DNA of 64,000 nt. Origin: Pseudoalteromonas sp. T1lg75. GTDB taxonomy: Bacteria > Pseudomonadota > Gammaproteobacteria > Enterobacterales > Alteromonadaceae. Every line of letters starts with the position of its first letter. Within the stretch, counting starts at the first letter, position 1. Of this stretch, positions 54,999 to 63,672 are shown piece by piece. The DNA is taken from positions 590,565-654,564 of the forward strand of contig NZ_PQCD01000033.1 of NCBI RefSeq assembly GCF_002964705.1, given 5' to 3'. The position numbers and the translations under genes are program-made. A model generated the notes under the pieces. That model was not told the DNA's origin and ran no database searches. It saw only the letters and a program-made list of their open reading frames with translations.

Positions 54999-55077
54999 GT
55001 TATGATTTTAAAGTAAAAATTCAAATATGTATTAAGCTTTACCTAGCACTTTAGAAACTGCGCGGAATGCTTAACTC

Positions 55078-58000
55078 ATGGACGTCATACCAAAAAGAAC
55101 ACGCTTTACCATACGTGTCACCCTGATCACCTCGTTTGTCTTGGCCTGCGCCTTCACCGCCTTGGTGGCCATTGGGCTGCAGTTTGTATTCAGTAATAAT
55201 CTGGCCAAAAGCAGCGCCCAGGAGAAATTTCAGGCCATAGCCGCAAGCAGCAGTGAGCAAGCACTGATGCAAGAGCGCAGCGCCATTAGTCTGGCGCGCA
55301 CCCTTAAACACAGCTTTGGCGACCGCCAACTAAGCGCCGAGGAGCCATCCAAGCAGCAATTATTGGCATTGAGCTCCTTGTTAGAGGGCAATCCCAAGGT
55401 CTTTTCCCTGTTTATTGGGTTTGCCAACGGCGATTATCTCGAGCTGTCCAACTTAGAGTCGGCCCTGGGTCTGCGTCAGGTGTGGGGCGCGGCGCCAAGT
55501 GATCGCTGGGTACTGCTGCGGGTTAGGGAAGCCGCCGATGGACGCCAGCAAACCATTACCTACCTCAATAGCGACCTGAGCACGCGCCACAGTGAGTCGC
55601 AAGGCACTCAATATAATGCCACCAGTCGGCCCTGGTTTAAGGAAGCCACCCGCGAGTCCGTGCATAAAATGCCTCCCTATATGTTCAGCTTTGTGGGGCA
55701 ACCGGGCAGCAGTTACTCCATTAAAAGTGAGCAAGGGGATGTGTTTGGCACCACCATTATTTTATCTTCGTTGGCCCAATACATGGCCATTGACGGTTAT
55801 GAGCAGGGTGCGCAAGCCTATATGTTCGATGGTAACGGGGTGCTGCGGGCGCAACGTCTGGGCAGCGAAGAGCCGGTTATTGCCCCGAGCGAAAAAATGG
55901 CGCTGACGGTCGACGAGCTCGCCGTACTGGATAGCATAGGCACGCTCAGAGTTGGGGTGATGGACGACTATCCGCCGTTTGAATACAACCTTTCGGGGCA
56001 ACCGCGCGGCTATGGACTCGAGCATATGCAGCTGATCGCCGCCATGCTGGGGTTGGAGCTACAACTGATCAACGGCTACAGCTTTCCCGAGCTCATCGCT
56101 CAGTTGCAGCAAGGGCAAATAGACATGTTGCTGGGACTGATGAAGACCGAACAGCGCCAGCAATTCGGTACCTTTGCCGGGCCTTATTACGCCCCCGAAG
56201 TGGTGTTCGCCAGCAATGACCCTGCATTGGCGGCGCAGACTCAGCTTAAGGCTTTGGCCAACAAACGTATCGCAGCGCAAAAAGGTTATGCCATTACCCG
56301 CTTTTTGCGTCAGCAACTGCCCCAAGCCGAGTTTATCGAATACGATGATACTCTGGCGGCTATGCGCGCCCTGGAGCGCGGTGAGGTCGATGCGGTATTT
56401 GACCTTAAGGTAGTACTGCAATACATAGAAAAATACTTTTTTATCGATACCTTACATCGCAGCGCCGAGGTCGAAGATTTCAAGGGGCGAACGGAATTTG
56501 GCCTACATCATTTTGTCCGCAAGGAGATAGCGCCGCTGATCCCCCTGATCGACCGCGCTCAAACCGAGCTAGCGCCGCAATTGCTTATGGCCTTAAAGCA
56601 CAAATGGTTGCGTTTTGAAGGTCGGGGGAGCCAAGGCTCCAACGCCCTTACTCAGGTGCCGTCGCCGAAGATTTTAACCCTGGCTAAAGATGCCAACAGC
56701 CATAATAAGTTGCATAGCATTACCCTGGATGGCGAAGACTATCTGATTTACGTGACCGCCATTGCCGGCCTTATCAACGAAGACAGCCGAGAATATTTGG
56801 CCTTTTTGGTCAGCGAGCAGGAGGCGTTTGCTCAGCTTAACAAATACGTGCGCGATGCCATTATTGTGACCTTGGCGGTCTTGGGTTTGGTACTTTTGTT
56901 GATCACCCAATTGGCCCGCTCTATGGCCAGCCCGATTCAACGATTAATTGAAGAAAACCAAAAGATCAGTCACCGCAATTATAACGAGGTGCATTACGTC
57001 TCCTCACATATAGAGGAAATCCACCAGCTGTCGAAATCTCTGGTCAATATGTCCGAGTCCATTTGCGACTTCGAGGCGGGGCAAAAAGAGCTGCTGGACT
57101 CTTTTATTCAGCTGATCGCCCAAGCCATCGATGAAAAATCCCCTTATACCGGCGGTCATTGTGCCCGGGTGCCTGAGTTGGCCTTGATGCTCGCGCGCCA
57201 CGCCCATGAAAGCCAAACCGAGGTATTCGCTGACTTTCGCTTTCGCTCCGAGGAACAATGGCGCGAATTTGAAGTGGCGGCCTGGCTTCATGACTGCGGC
57301 AAGATCACCACGCCTGAGCACATCGTTGATAAGGGCTCAAAGCTGGAGTGTATCTATAACCGCATTCATGAAGTACGTATGCGTTTCGAGGTGCTGTTAC
57401 GCGATGCAGAAATTGAGTACTTGGAGCGCTTGCACCATTGCCCCGAAGATAAAGAGCAGCTGCTATCTAGCTGGCAACAGCAGCGCGCGGATATCATTGA
57501 CGACTTCGAGTTTATCGCCCACTGCAATATTGGCGGCGAGGCCATGGCCGAGGAAGATATCGCCCGTTTGCACCGTATCAGCGAGCGCACCTGGTATCGC
57601 ACGCTGAGCGATAGAGTGGGATTGTCACCGGCGGAGCAGCGCCATATGGAAGACTTTGCCCCCTTTACCCCGGGCTTTGAAGCCGTGCTAGGCAATAAAC
57701 CGGAGCACATTTATAAACGCCAACGCGATATCGCCGCCCGCGATAAGGGCTTTGGCTTTAATATGAAGGTGCCTGAAAACAAGCAAAACCTCGGCGAGCT
57801 CACTAACTTAAGTATCACTCGCGGTACCTTAACCGATGAGGACAGATACATTATCAATGAGCACATTACTACCACTATACGCATGCTCGAGACACTGCCA
57901 TTACCCCAGGATCTGGCCCGGGTGCCGGAGTATGCAGGGGGTCATCATGAGAAACTCGATGGCAAGGGGTATCCAAGGGGGTTGCGGGCTGAGCAAATGT

Positions 58001-58251
58001 CACTGCCGGCAAAAATAATGGCCATTGCCGATATCTTCGAGGCATTAACGGCCAATGACAGGCCCTACAAAGAGGCAAAAACCCTGTCTCAGGCGCTGAA
58101 AATCATGACCTTTATGGTTGCCGATGATCATATTGACCGCCATCTGTTTAATTTGTTCTTAACCGAGGGCGTCTACCTGGACTACGCCAAGCAATTTTTG
58201 CTGGCCGAGCAAATTGATGAGATAGATATTAACGATTACCTAGCGCAATGA
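55078..58251 (+). CDS. transmembrane receptor with Cache/SBP sensor and HD-GYP c-di-GMP phosphodiesterase
   Basis: 1057 residues. TM1 about 12-37; an extracytoplasmic Cache-like region about 40-270; an SBP_bac_3 domain about 280-515 (LRVGVMDDYPPFEYNLSG; LLGLMKTEQRQQFGTFAGPY); then GEDYLIYVTAIAGLI...LAFLVSEQEAF, like the final strands of a Cache domain; TM2 about 598-618; a HAMP-like helix (ASPIQRLIEENQKISHRNYN); HD-GYP from about 660 with WLHDCGKITTPEHI and HHEKLDGKGYPRG. HD and GYP are about 220 residues apart, much longer than in compact members, from an insertion. The metal ligands are present, so c-di-GMP hydrolysis is likely. Stop codon overlaps the convergent P-domain gene by 12 nt. Confidence 0.9.
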   Translation: MDVIPKRTRFTIRVTLITSFVLACAFTALVAIGLQFVFSNNLAKSSAQEKFQAIAASSSEQALMQERSAISLARTLKHSFGDRQLSAEEPSKQQLLALSSLLEGNPKVFSLFIGFANGDYLELSNLESALGLRQVWGAAPSDRWVLLRVREAADGRQQTITYLNSDLSTRHSESQGTQYNATSRPWFKEATRESVHKMPPYMFSFVGQPGSSYSIKSEQGDVFGTTIILSSLAQYMAIDGYEQGAQAYMFDGNGVLRAQRLGSEEPVIAPSEKMALTVDELAVLDSIGTLRVGVMDDYPPFEYNLSGQPRGYGLEHMQLIAAMLGLELQLINGYSFPELIAQLQQGQIDMLLGLMKTEQRQQFGTFAGPYYAPEVVFASNDPALAAQTQLKALANKRIAAQKGYAITRFLRQQLPQAEFIEYDDTLAAMRALERGEVDAVFDLKVVLQYIEKYFFIDTLHRSAEVEDFKGRTEFGLHHFVRKEIAPLIPLIDRAQTELAPQLLMALKHKWLRFEGRGSQGSNALTQVPSPKILTLAKDANSHNKLHSITLDGEDYLIYVTAIAGLINEDSREYLAFLVSEQEAFAQLNKYVRDAIIVTLAVLGLVLLLITQLARSMASPIQRLIEENQKISHRNYNEVHYVSSHIEEIHQLSKSLVNMSESICDFEAGQKELLDSFIQLIAQAIDEKSPYTGGHCARVPELALMLARHAHESQTEVFADFRFRSEEQWREFEVAAWLHDCGKITTPEHIVDKGSKLECIYNRIHEVRMRFEVLLRDAEIEYLERLHHCPEDKEQLLSSWQQQRADIIDDFEFIAHCNIGGEAMAEEDIARLHRISERTWYRTLSDRVGLSPAEQRHMEDFAPFTPGFEAVLGNKPEHIYKRQRDIAARDKGFGFNMKVPENKQNLGELTNLSITRGTLTDEDRYIINEHITTTIRMLETLPLPQDLARVPEYAGGHHEKLDGKGYPRGLRAEQMSLPAKIMAIADIFEALTANDRPYKEAKTLSQALKIMTFMVADDHIDRHLFNLFLTEGVYLDYAKQFLLAEQIDEIDINDYLAQ

Positions 58252-58578
58252 GCGCTGGGCATGGTGGCGGTTGCTAAACCCACCTAGGTGCATTGACCAT
58301 TGGCGCAGTTCGCCAATATTGCCCGGCGCCTTATCGATTATACGAAGCTTCCAGGCCCCGTAGGTGCTTTCGCCGTTAAAGGTCTCTATTTGGTAGTGCT
58401 GATTAATGTCATTACCCGAACCACCATCGCGGTTATGCAGGGTATGTACGTTGCCACTGGGTGATACCAGTTGGATGGAAAGATCGCTGCGCCAGCTATG
58501 GCGAACGGTCAGCTCCACTTCTAAAGAGAAGGTGCTTAGATGATGCGGCACAAAAATCTCGCTCTCTTGAGCGGTGGC
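58211..58578. repeat. direct repeat, copy 1 (HD-GYP 3' end plus P-domain gene 3' part)
   Basis: This segment recurs at 63633-64000 with a constant offset of 5422 and 4 mismatches in 368 bp (two at 58223-58224, one at 58300, one at 58365). It covers the last 14 codons of the HD-GYP gene and the last 113 codons of the convergent P-domain gene. The repeat continues past the window end. Confidence 0.97.
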
Positions 58579-59241
58579 ACCATTATCGACTATGGTCATC
58601 TCGCTCGCATTGTTAAAGCTGTAGGTTTGTACGCCCGGGGGCAGAATCTTTAAGGTTACGGCCTGTTGTTTTAGCTGGCTATCCTTGTGGGCGGTGAGGG
58701 TAAAGACATAATCACCCCACTGAGTTTTGTTTTTGGTTGGCACTTCCAGGGTAAAAGGGATGCCCGCGTTGATTTCGCGGTGCGACAGTTTTGCCCCGGG
58801 TAACGAAGAAGCGAGTGAGAGTCGCAATGTGCCGCTAAAACCATCGACGATACGGCTGTTACAGTTGAATGTGGCGGTCTCGCCGGCGTTGATGGTGAGT
58901 ACCGAGCTGGCGCAATGCAAATTGAATTGTGGGTCTAATTTAGGGTCTTTGTTGGCTGCTGTCGGTGTGCCACCTGAAATGCTCTCGCCAACCAAGGTAT
59001 CTATGCTTTTGGCCGCATAAGGCAGTTGGGTACGCGATGCGAAACGCAGCGGGTTGTTCGGAAAAAGTGGGTTGCTAAGTTGCCATTGTGAGCCGATTGA
59101 CGAGCCTGTGGTGTGCAGCGCATAGCTGTCATTCATATCCATATTGTGTGCTGCATTTACACGGGCATCACTCACTAGCATGCAGACGAGCGCCGCGCTT
59201 GCCATCAGCGGATAGCGGATCAGGGTTGAAAGATTAGCCAC
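58240..59241 (-). CDS. secreted proprotein-convertase P-domain protein
   Basis: 333 residues. Signal peptide (LMASAALVCMLVSDARVNA), a central Ig-like region (FNLHCASSVLTINAGETATF, FSGTLRLSLASSLPGAKLSH) similar to the segment between protease and P-domain of the neighbouring subtilase, then a C-terminal P domain (VDNGATAQESEIFVPHHL, LSTFSLEVELTVRHSWRSDL, SIQLVSPSGNVHTLHNRDGG, YGAWKLRIIDKAPGNIGELR, QWSMHLGG). There is no protease domain, so it may be an accessory or targeting protein, or a degenerated subtilase tail. GTG start with GGAG upstream. Its 3' end is duplicated at 63662. Confidence 0.82.
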   Translation of the reverse strand: MANLSTLIRYPLMASAALVCMLVSDARVNAAHNMDMNDSYALHTTGSSIGSQWQLSNPLFPNNPLRFASRTQLPYAAKSIDTLVGESISGGTPTAANKDPKLDPQFNLHCASSVLTINAGETATFNCNSRIVDGFSGTLRLSLASSLPGAKLSHREINAGIPFTLEVPTKNKTQWGDYVFTLTAHKDSQLKQQAVTLKILPPGVQTYSFNNASEMTIVDNGATAQESEIFVPHHLSTFSLEVELTVRHSWRSDLSIQLVSPSGNVHTLHNRDGGSGNDINQHYQIETFNGESTYGAWKLRIIDKAPGNIGELRQWSMHLGGFSNRHHAQRSLR

Positions 59242-59324
59242 AATAAAGCTCCGGGTTTTCGAACATTAATAACCATCCCTATTTTCTCTTGTTGATTTAC
59301 GCTCTGGAGATAAACGTAAATTAA

Positions 59325-59355
59325 GAAGAAAAAGGAAGGCTCTAGAGAGCCTTCC
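59325..59355 (-). terminator. terminator of the subtilase gene
   Basis: On the minus strand a 10-bp perfect stem (GGAAGGCTCT / AGAGCCTTCC) is followed by TTTTTCTTCTT. It is 13 nt past the subtilase stop codon. Confidence 0.9.
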
Positions 59356-59368
59356 CAGGGTTTACAGC

Positions 59369-62300
59369 TTACTTACGTTTACCTTTTGACTTAGGAGAAG
59401 CCGCGATGGTTTCTTCTAAAGAACAGTTGGTAGTAGTGCCAGTTTCACATACTTGGTAAGTGAAGCTAGTCGCAGTAGAGTTAAAGCGGTCTGTGTAGTC
59501 TGTTTTTCTCACAGCTGAGGCAACTAGCGCTCCGTCACGGTATACATCAAACTCAGTTGCAGCTTGTGCAGTCCAAGATAGATCCGTTGTTACTCGGTTA
59601 CCGTCAGTTTCAGCAGTACCTTGTACAAAGATTGTTGGCTCTGGAACCGGCTCAGTCACAGTGACGTCTTTAGTGATTGAGTGCTGGGCACCGTCATCAT
59701 CGCTTACAGTCAGGGTTACAGTGTAAGTACCCGCAGCTGTGTAGCTGTGTGAAGGGTTAGCTAGAGTTGAGCTAGCACCGTCACCGAAGTCCCAAGAGTG
59801 AGTTGTTACCGCACCGTCAGTGTCACCAGATAGGTCAGTGAACTGTACGTCCAGGTCAGTAGCGGCGAACGTGAAGTCAGCTACAGGTGCTACGTTTGCT
59901 GGCGCGTCTACGATAGTGAAGCTTACTTGTGCCTGGTCGAACGCGTCTTGTGAGTCAGTCGCAATAGCAGTCACGATGTGGTCACCAGCGCCTAGTGTGT
60001 TGATGCTGAATAGAGCACCAGTACCGATTAGGCCGTTGAAGTTATCGTACCAGCTGATACCTGCGCTTAGGTCACCGTCTTCAGCGTCAGTTGCAGTACC
60101 GTCGAAGGTGATGCTGTCGCCTAGGTTGAAGCTAGTGCCACCCATAGGTGCATTGATAGTCATCACTGGGGCTTGGTTTTCAGCCGGAGGCGGAAGTACC
60201 GCGTTGCCGTTTGATACCGAGATGCTCCAGTTGTTCAGTACGCCGTTCATGGTGTAGCTTGACGTATCTTCAACAAACAGACGCCATGTACCCATGCTTG
60301 ACTCGCCTGCAAACTCAACCGGTGTAAAGGTGTGTACCAGGTCTGTGTTCCAGAATTGACGCCAAGTTACCAGTTTAACCGTGGTGCCAGACGGAGATTG
60401 CAGCCATGCGTTCAGGTATTGAACCGAGTTGAACGAGATATCAACGCTTACTTCGATTGCATCGATAGCAACACCGGTAGGCAGGTCGATTTCAGTGAAG
60501 ACCTTGCCGCCCATCTCAGGCATAGCGATTGCTGTGTTGTTTGCACCGCTTACCGTGGTGTTGGCGTTAGCAACAGACAGTTCAACTGTTTCTGTGCTGG
60601 TTTGGCCCGCTGAGTCTGTAGAAGACGCAGTGATTACGTGGTCGCCTACCGACAGGTCAGACTTAGTGAATGAAGTGCCGTTACCGATTACACCGTCGAT
60701 GCTTGACGTCCAAACGATGCCGGCAGTCAGGTCGCCGTCTTCGGTGTCGTTAGAGCTTGCGCTGAAGCTGATAGTTTCACCGTTCAAGAATGCGCCCTGG
60801 TTAGCAGGAGTCGCGATCTGTACGTTTGGCGCAAAGTCTGTGCCAGCTGAAGGTGCGCCAGTCAGTTTTAGTGACCAGCTGTTGATAGCACCCGTGTCGC
60901 CTGCCACTTCGTCAACGACTTTCAGTTTCCACTCACCAAATGCGTTGTCCAACTCGTATTCGGTAGGAATAAAGTTACCAACAAGGCCTGTGCCGTTGCC
61001 ACCCGCACGATCGTGCAGAACTACTTCTTCGCCGGCTGGTGAAATGACAGACACTACCATGTCTGATGCCCAAGTGTGTGTGATGTCAACAAACACTTCA
61101 ACCTGAGTCAGCGTCATGTCGTAAGGAACATTGATGCTGCTGGTTGCTGGGTTTGAAGGATCGTCATCGCTGATAGGCACGATTTCGTTGTTGGTCAGCA
61201 TAGTAGAAACTGTACCTTGAGGCCATACTTTAAGCTCCAGGTTGATGTTCTTAGAAACGCTGCCGTCGGTGGCGTTGACAGTCAAGTTGTACGTACCAGG
61301 CGCAGTTTGCGCTGTCGTATTGATTGTCATGGTGTTCGTGGTGTCGCCCGCAACCGGGTTTTGTGCGAATACCACGTCAGCGTTAAGCGCAGGAACGCTG
61401 GTCAGGCTCATAGTCGCAGTGCCGTTGAAACCGCCGGCTGCAACTAGGTCGATTGAGTAAGCCTGGCTGTCGCCTTGGTTGATGGTTGATTTACTTGGCG
61501 TTGCTTCCATGAAGAAAGAAGGACCCGCGCCGCCTGAATCGACCAGTGCATTGGCAACGTTCAAACGCTTACCAGAGATGGTTTTACCTACCAAAGCCGC
61601 AAGCGTATCACCGGTATTCATCAGTACACTTTTTAGCTGTGATGTAGTCAGGTTCGGGTTGCCCGCGAGGAGCAGGGCTGCAGCGCCGACTACGTGAGGT
61701 GTGGCCATTGACGTACCACTGAACGTGTCGTAGCTGCTGTTAGGCGTAGTTGACAGGATGAATGAACCAGGTGCAGCCAGGTGAACCAGCTGGTCACCGT
61801 AGTTTGAGAAACCAGACAGGTTGTCGGCGCTGTCGGTAGAGGCTACCGCTACTACGTTTGGTACATCGTAACCCGCAGGGTAGAAACCGCCGTTGTCGAT
61901 GTCGGCTGAGTCGTTACCCGCTGCCGCTACGAATAGCATATCGGCGTTGTTGGCTGCTGTGATTGCATCTTTAAGCGTTTGCGTGAAACCACCGCCACCC
62001 CAGCTGTTGTTTAGAACGCGAACGTTGTTACCAGCATTTTTAAGACCGATCATATAGTCGATACACTGTACGCCGTCGGCTAGAGTACCGCCGCCTGAGC
62101 CAAGGAAGCTACAACCTACCATGCTGGTTTGCCAGTTAACACCGACAACACCCAGGTTGTTGTTACCTTTGGCCCCGATAGTACCGGCTACGTGAGTACC
62201 GTGAGAACCTGTGTCAGACGGGTTACCATTGTCTAGGATGGCTGAGATACCATGGATGTCATCGATATAACCGTTACCGTCATCATCGATACCGTTGCCG

Positions 62301-62863
62301 GCGATTTCATTCGGGTTGGTCCAGATGTTGTTAGCCAAGTCTGGGTGGTTGAAATCGAAACCTGTATCGATAACACCAACAACAACAGAAGAATCACCGA
62401 TTACATAGTCCCAAGCTGTTTCAGCTTGAATCTTCTGCATGCCGTAAAGGCTTGCATACGAAGTATCATTTGGAACTGCAGTAGTGTGTACGATGTAGTT
62501 AGGCTCTGCGTATTCTACTAGTGGGTGGTTTTGAAGGCTGGCAAGTACCGCATCAACTTTACGGCCTTGACCAAGTTCTAGCACCGCTAGACGACCGTTG
62601 GCAATGTTGCGTAGGCGGTCATCAACACCGTCATTGTTTTTATCTTTGAAAGATACGCCTAGGTTACGAGTAAGCTCTTTACGATCTTTTTTATCTACTT
62701 TTTGTTTGAACTTAACGATAACTGATTGTTGATCGTAGTCAGGTGTTGCTTTGAACGGTGCTTTAGCAACCGCTAGGGCTACAGGGCTGATACCAGCTAG
62801 TAGTGTTGTACCTACTAGGGCGTTTATTAATTTGGAAGATGACTTCTTGGGCGTTTTCATCAT
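59369..62863 (-). CDS. large secreted subtilisin-like serine protease (S8) with P, Ig-like and PKD domains
   Basis: 1164 residues. Signal peptide; I9-type propeptide about 35-130 (VIVKFKQKV; LVEYAEPNYIVH); S8 catalytic domain about 140-440 with Asp in VVVGVIDTGFDFNHPDL (~165), His in GSHGTHVAGTIGAKG (~222), Asn region VLNNSWGGGG and Ser in FSGTSMATPHVVGAAALL (~385). Then an Ig-like domain, a first P domain (~555-675), a second Ig-like domain, another P domain (~790-890), another Ig-like repeat, a PKD domain (SWDFGDGASSTLANPSHSY) and an Fn3-like end with a Cys pair and a basic tail (KSKGKRK). Two 'TDAEDGDLSAGI/NDTEDGDLTAGI' blocks are internal repeats. Start ATG 62863 with AGGAG 5 nt upstream. 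Codons are biased as in highly expressed genes. Probably an extracellular protein degrader. Confidence 0.93.
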   Translation of the reverse strand: MMKTPKKSSSKLINALVGTTLLAGISPVALAVAKAPFKATPDYDQQSVIVKFKQKVDKKDRKELTRNLGVSFKDKNNDGVDDRLRNIANGRLAVLELGQGRKVDAVLASLQNHPLVEYAEPNYIVHTTAVPNDTSYASLYGMQKIQAETAWDYVIGDSSVVVGVIDTGFDFNHPDLANNIWTNPNEIAGNGIDDDGNGYIDDIHGISAILDNGNPSDTGSHGTHVAGTIGAKGNNNLGVVGVNWQTSMVGCSFLGSGGGTLADGVQCIDYMIGLKNAGNNVRVLNNSWGGGGFTQTLKDAITAANNADMLFVAAAGNDSADIDNGGFYPAGYDVPNVVAVASTDSADNLSGFSNYGDQLVHLAAPGSFILSTTPNSSYDTFSGTSMATPHVVGAAALLLAGNPNLTTSQLKSVLMNTGDTLAALVGKTISGKRLNVANALVDSGGAGPSFFMEATPSKSTINQGDSQAYSIDLVAAGGFNGTATMSLTSVPALNADVVFAQNPVAGDTTNTMTINTTAQTAPGTYNLTVNATDGSVSKNINLELKVWPQGTVSTMLTNNEIVPISDDDPSNPATSSINVPYDMTLTQVEVFVDITHTWASDMVVSVISPAGEEVVLHDRAGGNGTGLVGNFIPTEYELDNAFGEWKLKVVDEVAGDTGAINSWSLKLTGAPSAGTDFAPNVQIATPANQGAFLNGETISFSASSNDTEDGDLTAGIVWTSSIDGVIGNGTSFTKSDLSVGDHVITASSTDSAGQTSTETVELSVANANTTVSGANNTAIAMPEMGGKVFTEIDLPTGVAIDAIEVSVDISFNSVQYLNAWLQSPSGTTVKLVTWRQFWNTDLVHTFTPVEFAGESSMGTWRLFVEDTSSYTMNGVLNNWSISVSNGNAVLPPPAENQAPVMTINAPMGGTSFNLGDSITFDGTATDAEDGDLSAGISWYDNFNGLIGTGALFSINTLGAGDHIVTAIATDSQDAFDQAQVSFTIVDAPANVAPVADFTFAATDLDVQFTDLSGDTDGAVTTHSWDFGDGASSTLANPSHSYTAAGTYTVTLTVSDDDGAQHSITKDVTVTEPVPEPTIFVQGTAETDGNRVTTDLSWTAQAATEFDVYRDGALVASAVRKTDYTDRFNSTATSFTYQVCETGTTTNCSLEETIAASPKSKGKRK

Positions 62864-63504
62864 CTGATCTCCTGTTGTATGTAAATTTAACTTATGGTTG
62901 TTTTATTTGTACGCACCCACTTCATTTTCATTCTCCCTGTAAGTCGTCGCACGTTCGCACTTATTGTATCCATATGTGTATAGTTATATGCCTTTATTTG
63001 CATCCGATCAATAAATAATAAACAAAAAATTCACATTTATTTATAATTGGTGCGCTAAAACATACTTTTGTATGATTTAAAAGGGGTTTTTATTACGGGG
63101 TGATGGCAAAGTAATTTCAATTTTTGGAAGGTTTTCTTGTTTCTTATTTATTGATGTGCAATTTGCAATGGATTTTATGGCAGGGTAAATACCCAACAAA
63201 ACAAATGGTTATGCAGTTTTGTGTGTTATTTATTCACTGCTGCCTGGGTGCGTTTGTTCGCTTTAGGAATGCCACTAAGAAGCTTAATTGTATATAGGTT
63301 ATGTACGGGCAGCCCGAGTGTCGGCGGCCATACTACAAAGCTGTATACAAAGTATGTCGATAAAGTCAGCCCAGTGACGGGAAAGTGGGGGAAAGCCATC
63401 CTTCTTGGTAGAGATTCACCGTGAACCGGCCGATATGGCTGGCTCTGACTTGCTCCCGATTCCATATAAGGCATGTTAATCAGGATGTTATCGGTGCATC
63501 TGCC
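62864..63504. other. 641-bp intergenic region, two contrasting halves
   Basis: 62864-63190 is AT-rich and contains the subtilase promoter region. From about 63190 the sequence becomes GC-balanced and structured. A hairpin gaaccggcc-gatat-ggctggctc (63423-63446, one mismatch) is visible. Open frames of 67 and 97 codons on opposite strands (about 63221-63424 and 63226-63519) have no ribosome sites and no family I recognise. I cannot say what this segment is; it may be a decayed mobile element or recombination scar. Confidence 0.5.
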
Positions 63505-63672
63505 GTTTGCCTCGGGCATTGAAGATCATCAAGAGTAGGGTGGCCGACGAACATATCGACTGAGATCTGTTTAACTTATTCCTGAGCGAACAGCTGTACC
63601 TGGTCTATGCCGAGCAGTTTTACGGCCCAAGCAAATTGATGAGAGTGATATTAACGATTACCTAGCGCAATG
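63505..63672 (+). pseudogene. decayed 3' fragment of an HD-GYP gene
   Basis: Translation of about 63510-63672 gives ALKIIKSRVADEHID, an in-frame TGA, then DLFNLFLSEQLYLVYAEQF, closely like ALKIMTFMVADDHID and HLFNLFLTEGVYLDYAKQF at the C terminus of the HD-GYP receptor at 55078-58251. It is a different paralogue up to about 63632, with a stop and a frameshift, and then switches to sequence identical to the receptor gene's last codons. No 5' part is present. Confidence 0.8.

Noticed and set aside
63248..63505. Group II intron remnant (a gtgcg start is visible at 63248)
   Set aside because: No domain V-like hairpin and no reverse-transcriptase reading frame; five bases alone are not evidence.
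63221..63519. Two opposing open frames of 67 and 97 codons
   Set aside because: No ribosome sites, no recognised family, and the minus-strand one runs into the HD-GYP remnant; most likely chance frames in a decayed segment.
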